15,855 nucleotides of DNA from JACMLD01 sp039915085. Its GTDB lineage: Bacteria > Bacteroidota > Bacteroidia > Chitinophagales > Chitinophagaceae. The position numbers were made by a program, and so were the translations under genes. Below, in pieces: positions 14,971 through 15,855 of the stretch. Location: NCBI GenBank assembly GCA_039915085.1, contig JBDSOC010000186.1, positions 1 to 15,855 of the forward strand, read 5' to 3'. Every line of letters begins with the position of its first letter. Position 1 is the stretch's first letter. The notes beneath the pieces were generated by a model. The model was not told the origin of the DNA, did no database searches, and saw only the letters and a list, made by a program, of their open reading frames with translations.

Positions 14971-15855
14971 TTATTTAAGCACGATAGCCCCTAACGCAGG
15001 TAAATGCACATTTATTTCAAATCGCCGGCTGTTTTTATCAACCAGTTTTACCTCCGGCGATGGGTTAAATACATCCCCGGTTCCCCAGTACTTTTTAGCA
15101 TCACTGTTAAAAATTTCGCTCCAGGTTTCCTTATCATGTGTGTATACTTTCCAGTCTCTTCTTACAACAGGTGTCATATTTAATATTACCAGCAGGTCAT
15201 TTTCCGGTAATATTCCCTTGCGGCGGTATACAATAACAGATTCCTGCCGGTGGTCAAGATCAATCCATTCAAAACCTTCCTTTTTAAATTGTTTCTCGTA
15301 CATAGCAGGCTCATTCCTTAGCAGGATACACAAATCTCTAACGCAATCTTTTAACATTTTATGTGAGTCGTATTTCAATAATTCCCATGGAAGTTCACTT
15401 TTATAATTCCACTCAGAAGTGCTGCCAAACTCATTGCCCATAAATAATAATTTACCTCCCGGGTGTGTAAACATATAGCTATACATTAAACGAAGGTTGG
15501 CAAATTTTTGCCAGTCATCTCCCGGCATTTTATTAAGCATGGGTGATTTACCATGTACCACTTCATCGTGGCTGAGCGGGAGCATAAAATTTTCATCATA
15601 ATAATACATCATGCTAAAAGCAAGTTTATCCTGGCTGTGCTGGCGGGCGATGGGATCCAGTTTAAAATAATCCAGTGTATCATGCATCCAGCCCATCATC
15701 CATTTCATGCCAAAGCCAAGGCCACCGGCAAATGTGGGATTGGAAACACCCGGCCAGTCGGTAGATTCTTCGGCTATCATTTGCACATCTGGAAAATCAC
15801 GGAAAGTGGTTTCATTCAGGTCTTTAATAAACGCAATGGCCTCCAGGTTACCATC
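14971..15855 (-). CDS. glgB: 1,4-alpha-glucan branching enzyme, C-terminal part (runs off the right edge)
   Basis: The minus-strand frame is open from the window edge to the stop at 14971 (294 codons), matching the last two fifths of GlgB, a family usually 630-740 residues long. The enzyme forms alpha-1,6 branches in glycogen in the cytoplasm. Visible GH13 parts are the region with the catalytic glutamate in QMIAEESTDWPGVS, then GGLGFGMKWMMGWMHD, the conserved LSHDEVVHGK with the transition-state aspartate, and HPGGKLLFMGNEFGS. The C-terminal all-beta domain follows (VIVYRRKG, LLVILNMTPV, LPALGAIVLK). The frame enters the window already coding, so any internal start such as the GTG at 15786 is not the true start. 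No other glg gene is in view. Confidence 0.96.
   Translation of the reverse strand, partial: DGNLEAIAFIKDLNETTFRDFPDVQMIAEESTDWPGVSNPTFAGGLGFGMKWMMGWMHDTLDYFKLDPIARQHSQDKLAFSMMYYYDENFMLPLSHDEVVHGKSPMLNKMPGDDWQKFANLRLMYSYMFTHPGGKLLFMGNEFGSTSEWNYKSELPWELLKYDSHKMLKDCVRDLCILLRNEPAMYEKQFKKEGFEWIDLDHRQESVIVYRRKGILPENDLLVILNMTPVVRRDWKVYTHDKETWSEIFNSDAKKYWGTGDVFNPSPEVKLVDKNSRRFEINVHLPALGAIVLK

Noticed and set aside
15786..15786. GTG start of a short glucan-branching-enzyme-like gene
   Set aside because: The frame is open and GlgB-like all the way to the window edge, so the GTG is an internal valine codon.

Overview
The window looks like chromosomal DNA from a Bacteroidota bacterium, most likely of the Chitinophagaceae or a close relative. 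The evidence is an AT-rich genome with few Shine-Dalgarno sites, a TonB-dependent receptor with an N-terminal carboxypeptidase-regulatory-like domain, a TonB-type C-terminal domain fused to another enzyme, many short Sec or lipoprotein signals, and a -7 box of the Bacteroidota type (TAnnTTTG). The taxonomic call is inference from protein style; no rRNA or marker search was possible. No tRNA, rRNA, CRISPR array or transposase was seen.

Layout, left to right. (1) 1-268, minus: start of a lipoprotein that runs off the left edge. (2) 523-1716, minus: a YafK/DpaA-type L,D-transpeptidase fused to a TonB-C-like domain. (3) 1959-3089, minus: 4-hydroxyphenylpyruvate dioxygenase (tyrosine breakdown), with a possible 35-residue ORF upstream. 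(4) 3421-4542, plus: purK, the only confident plus-strand gene. (5) 4707-7091, minus: TonB-dependent receptor with a good -7 box. (6) 7345-7686, minus: a small secreted protein made of 29-residue tandem repeats and followed by the clearest intrinsic terminator in the window. (7) 8054-13151, minus: a three-gene cluster in the order permease, choline/ethanolamine-kinase-like protein, dimethylglycine/sarcosine-dehydrogenase-like flavoprotein. (8) 13152-13912: a long gap with weak small ORFs and a REP-like inverted repeat. (9) 13913-14938, minus: secreted TPR protein, 32 bases behind (10) the C-terminal part of glgB, which runs off the right edge.

The most notable observation is in the three-gene cluster. 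The kinase gene has a TGA stop at codon 233, yet the same frame continues for 75 recognisable family-type codons and ends in an ATGA overlap with the flavoprotein start. It is a one-codon lesion in an otherwise intact gene: a recent pseudogene, a sequencing error or, less likely, a recoding site. The cluster as a whole suggests uptake and oxidation of a methylated amine or amino alcohol coupled to tetrahydrofolate; the substrate is not known from sequence. The L,D-transpeptidase/TonB-C fusion and the exact 87-bp-period repeat protein are the other items worth a second look.
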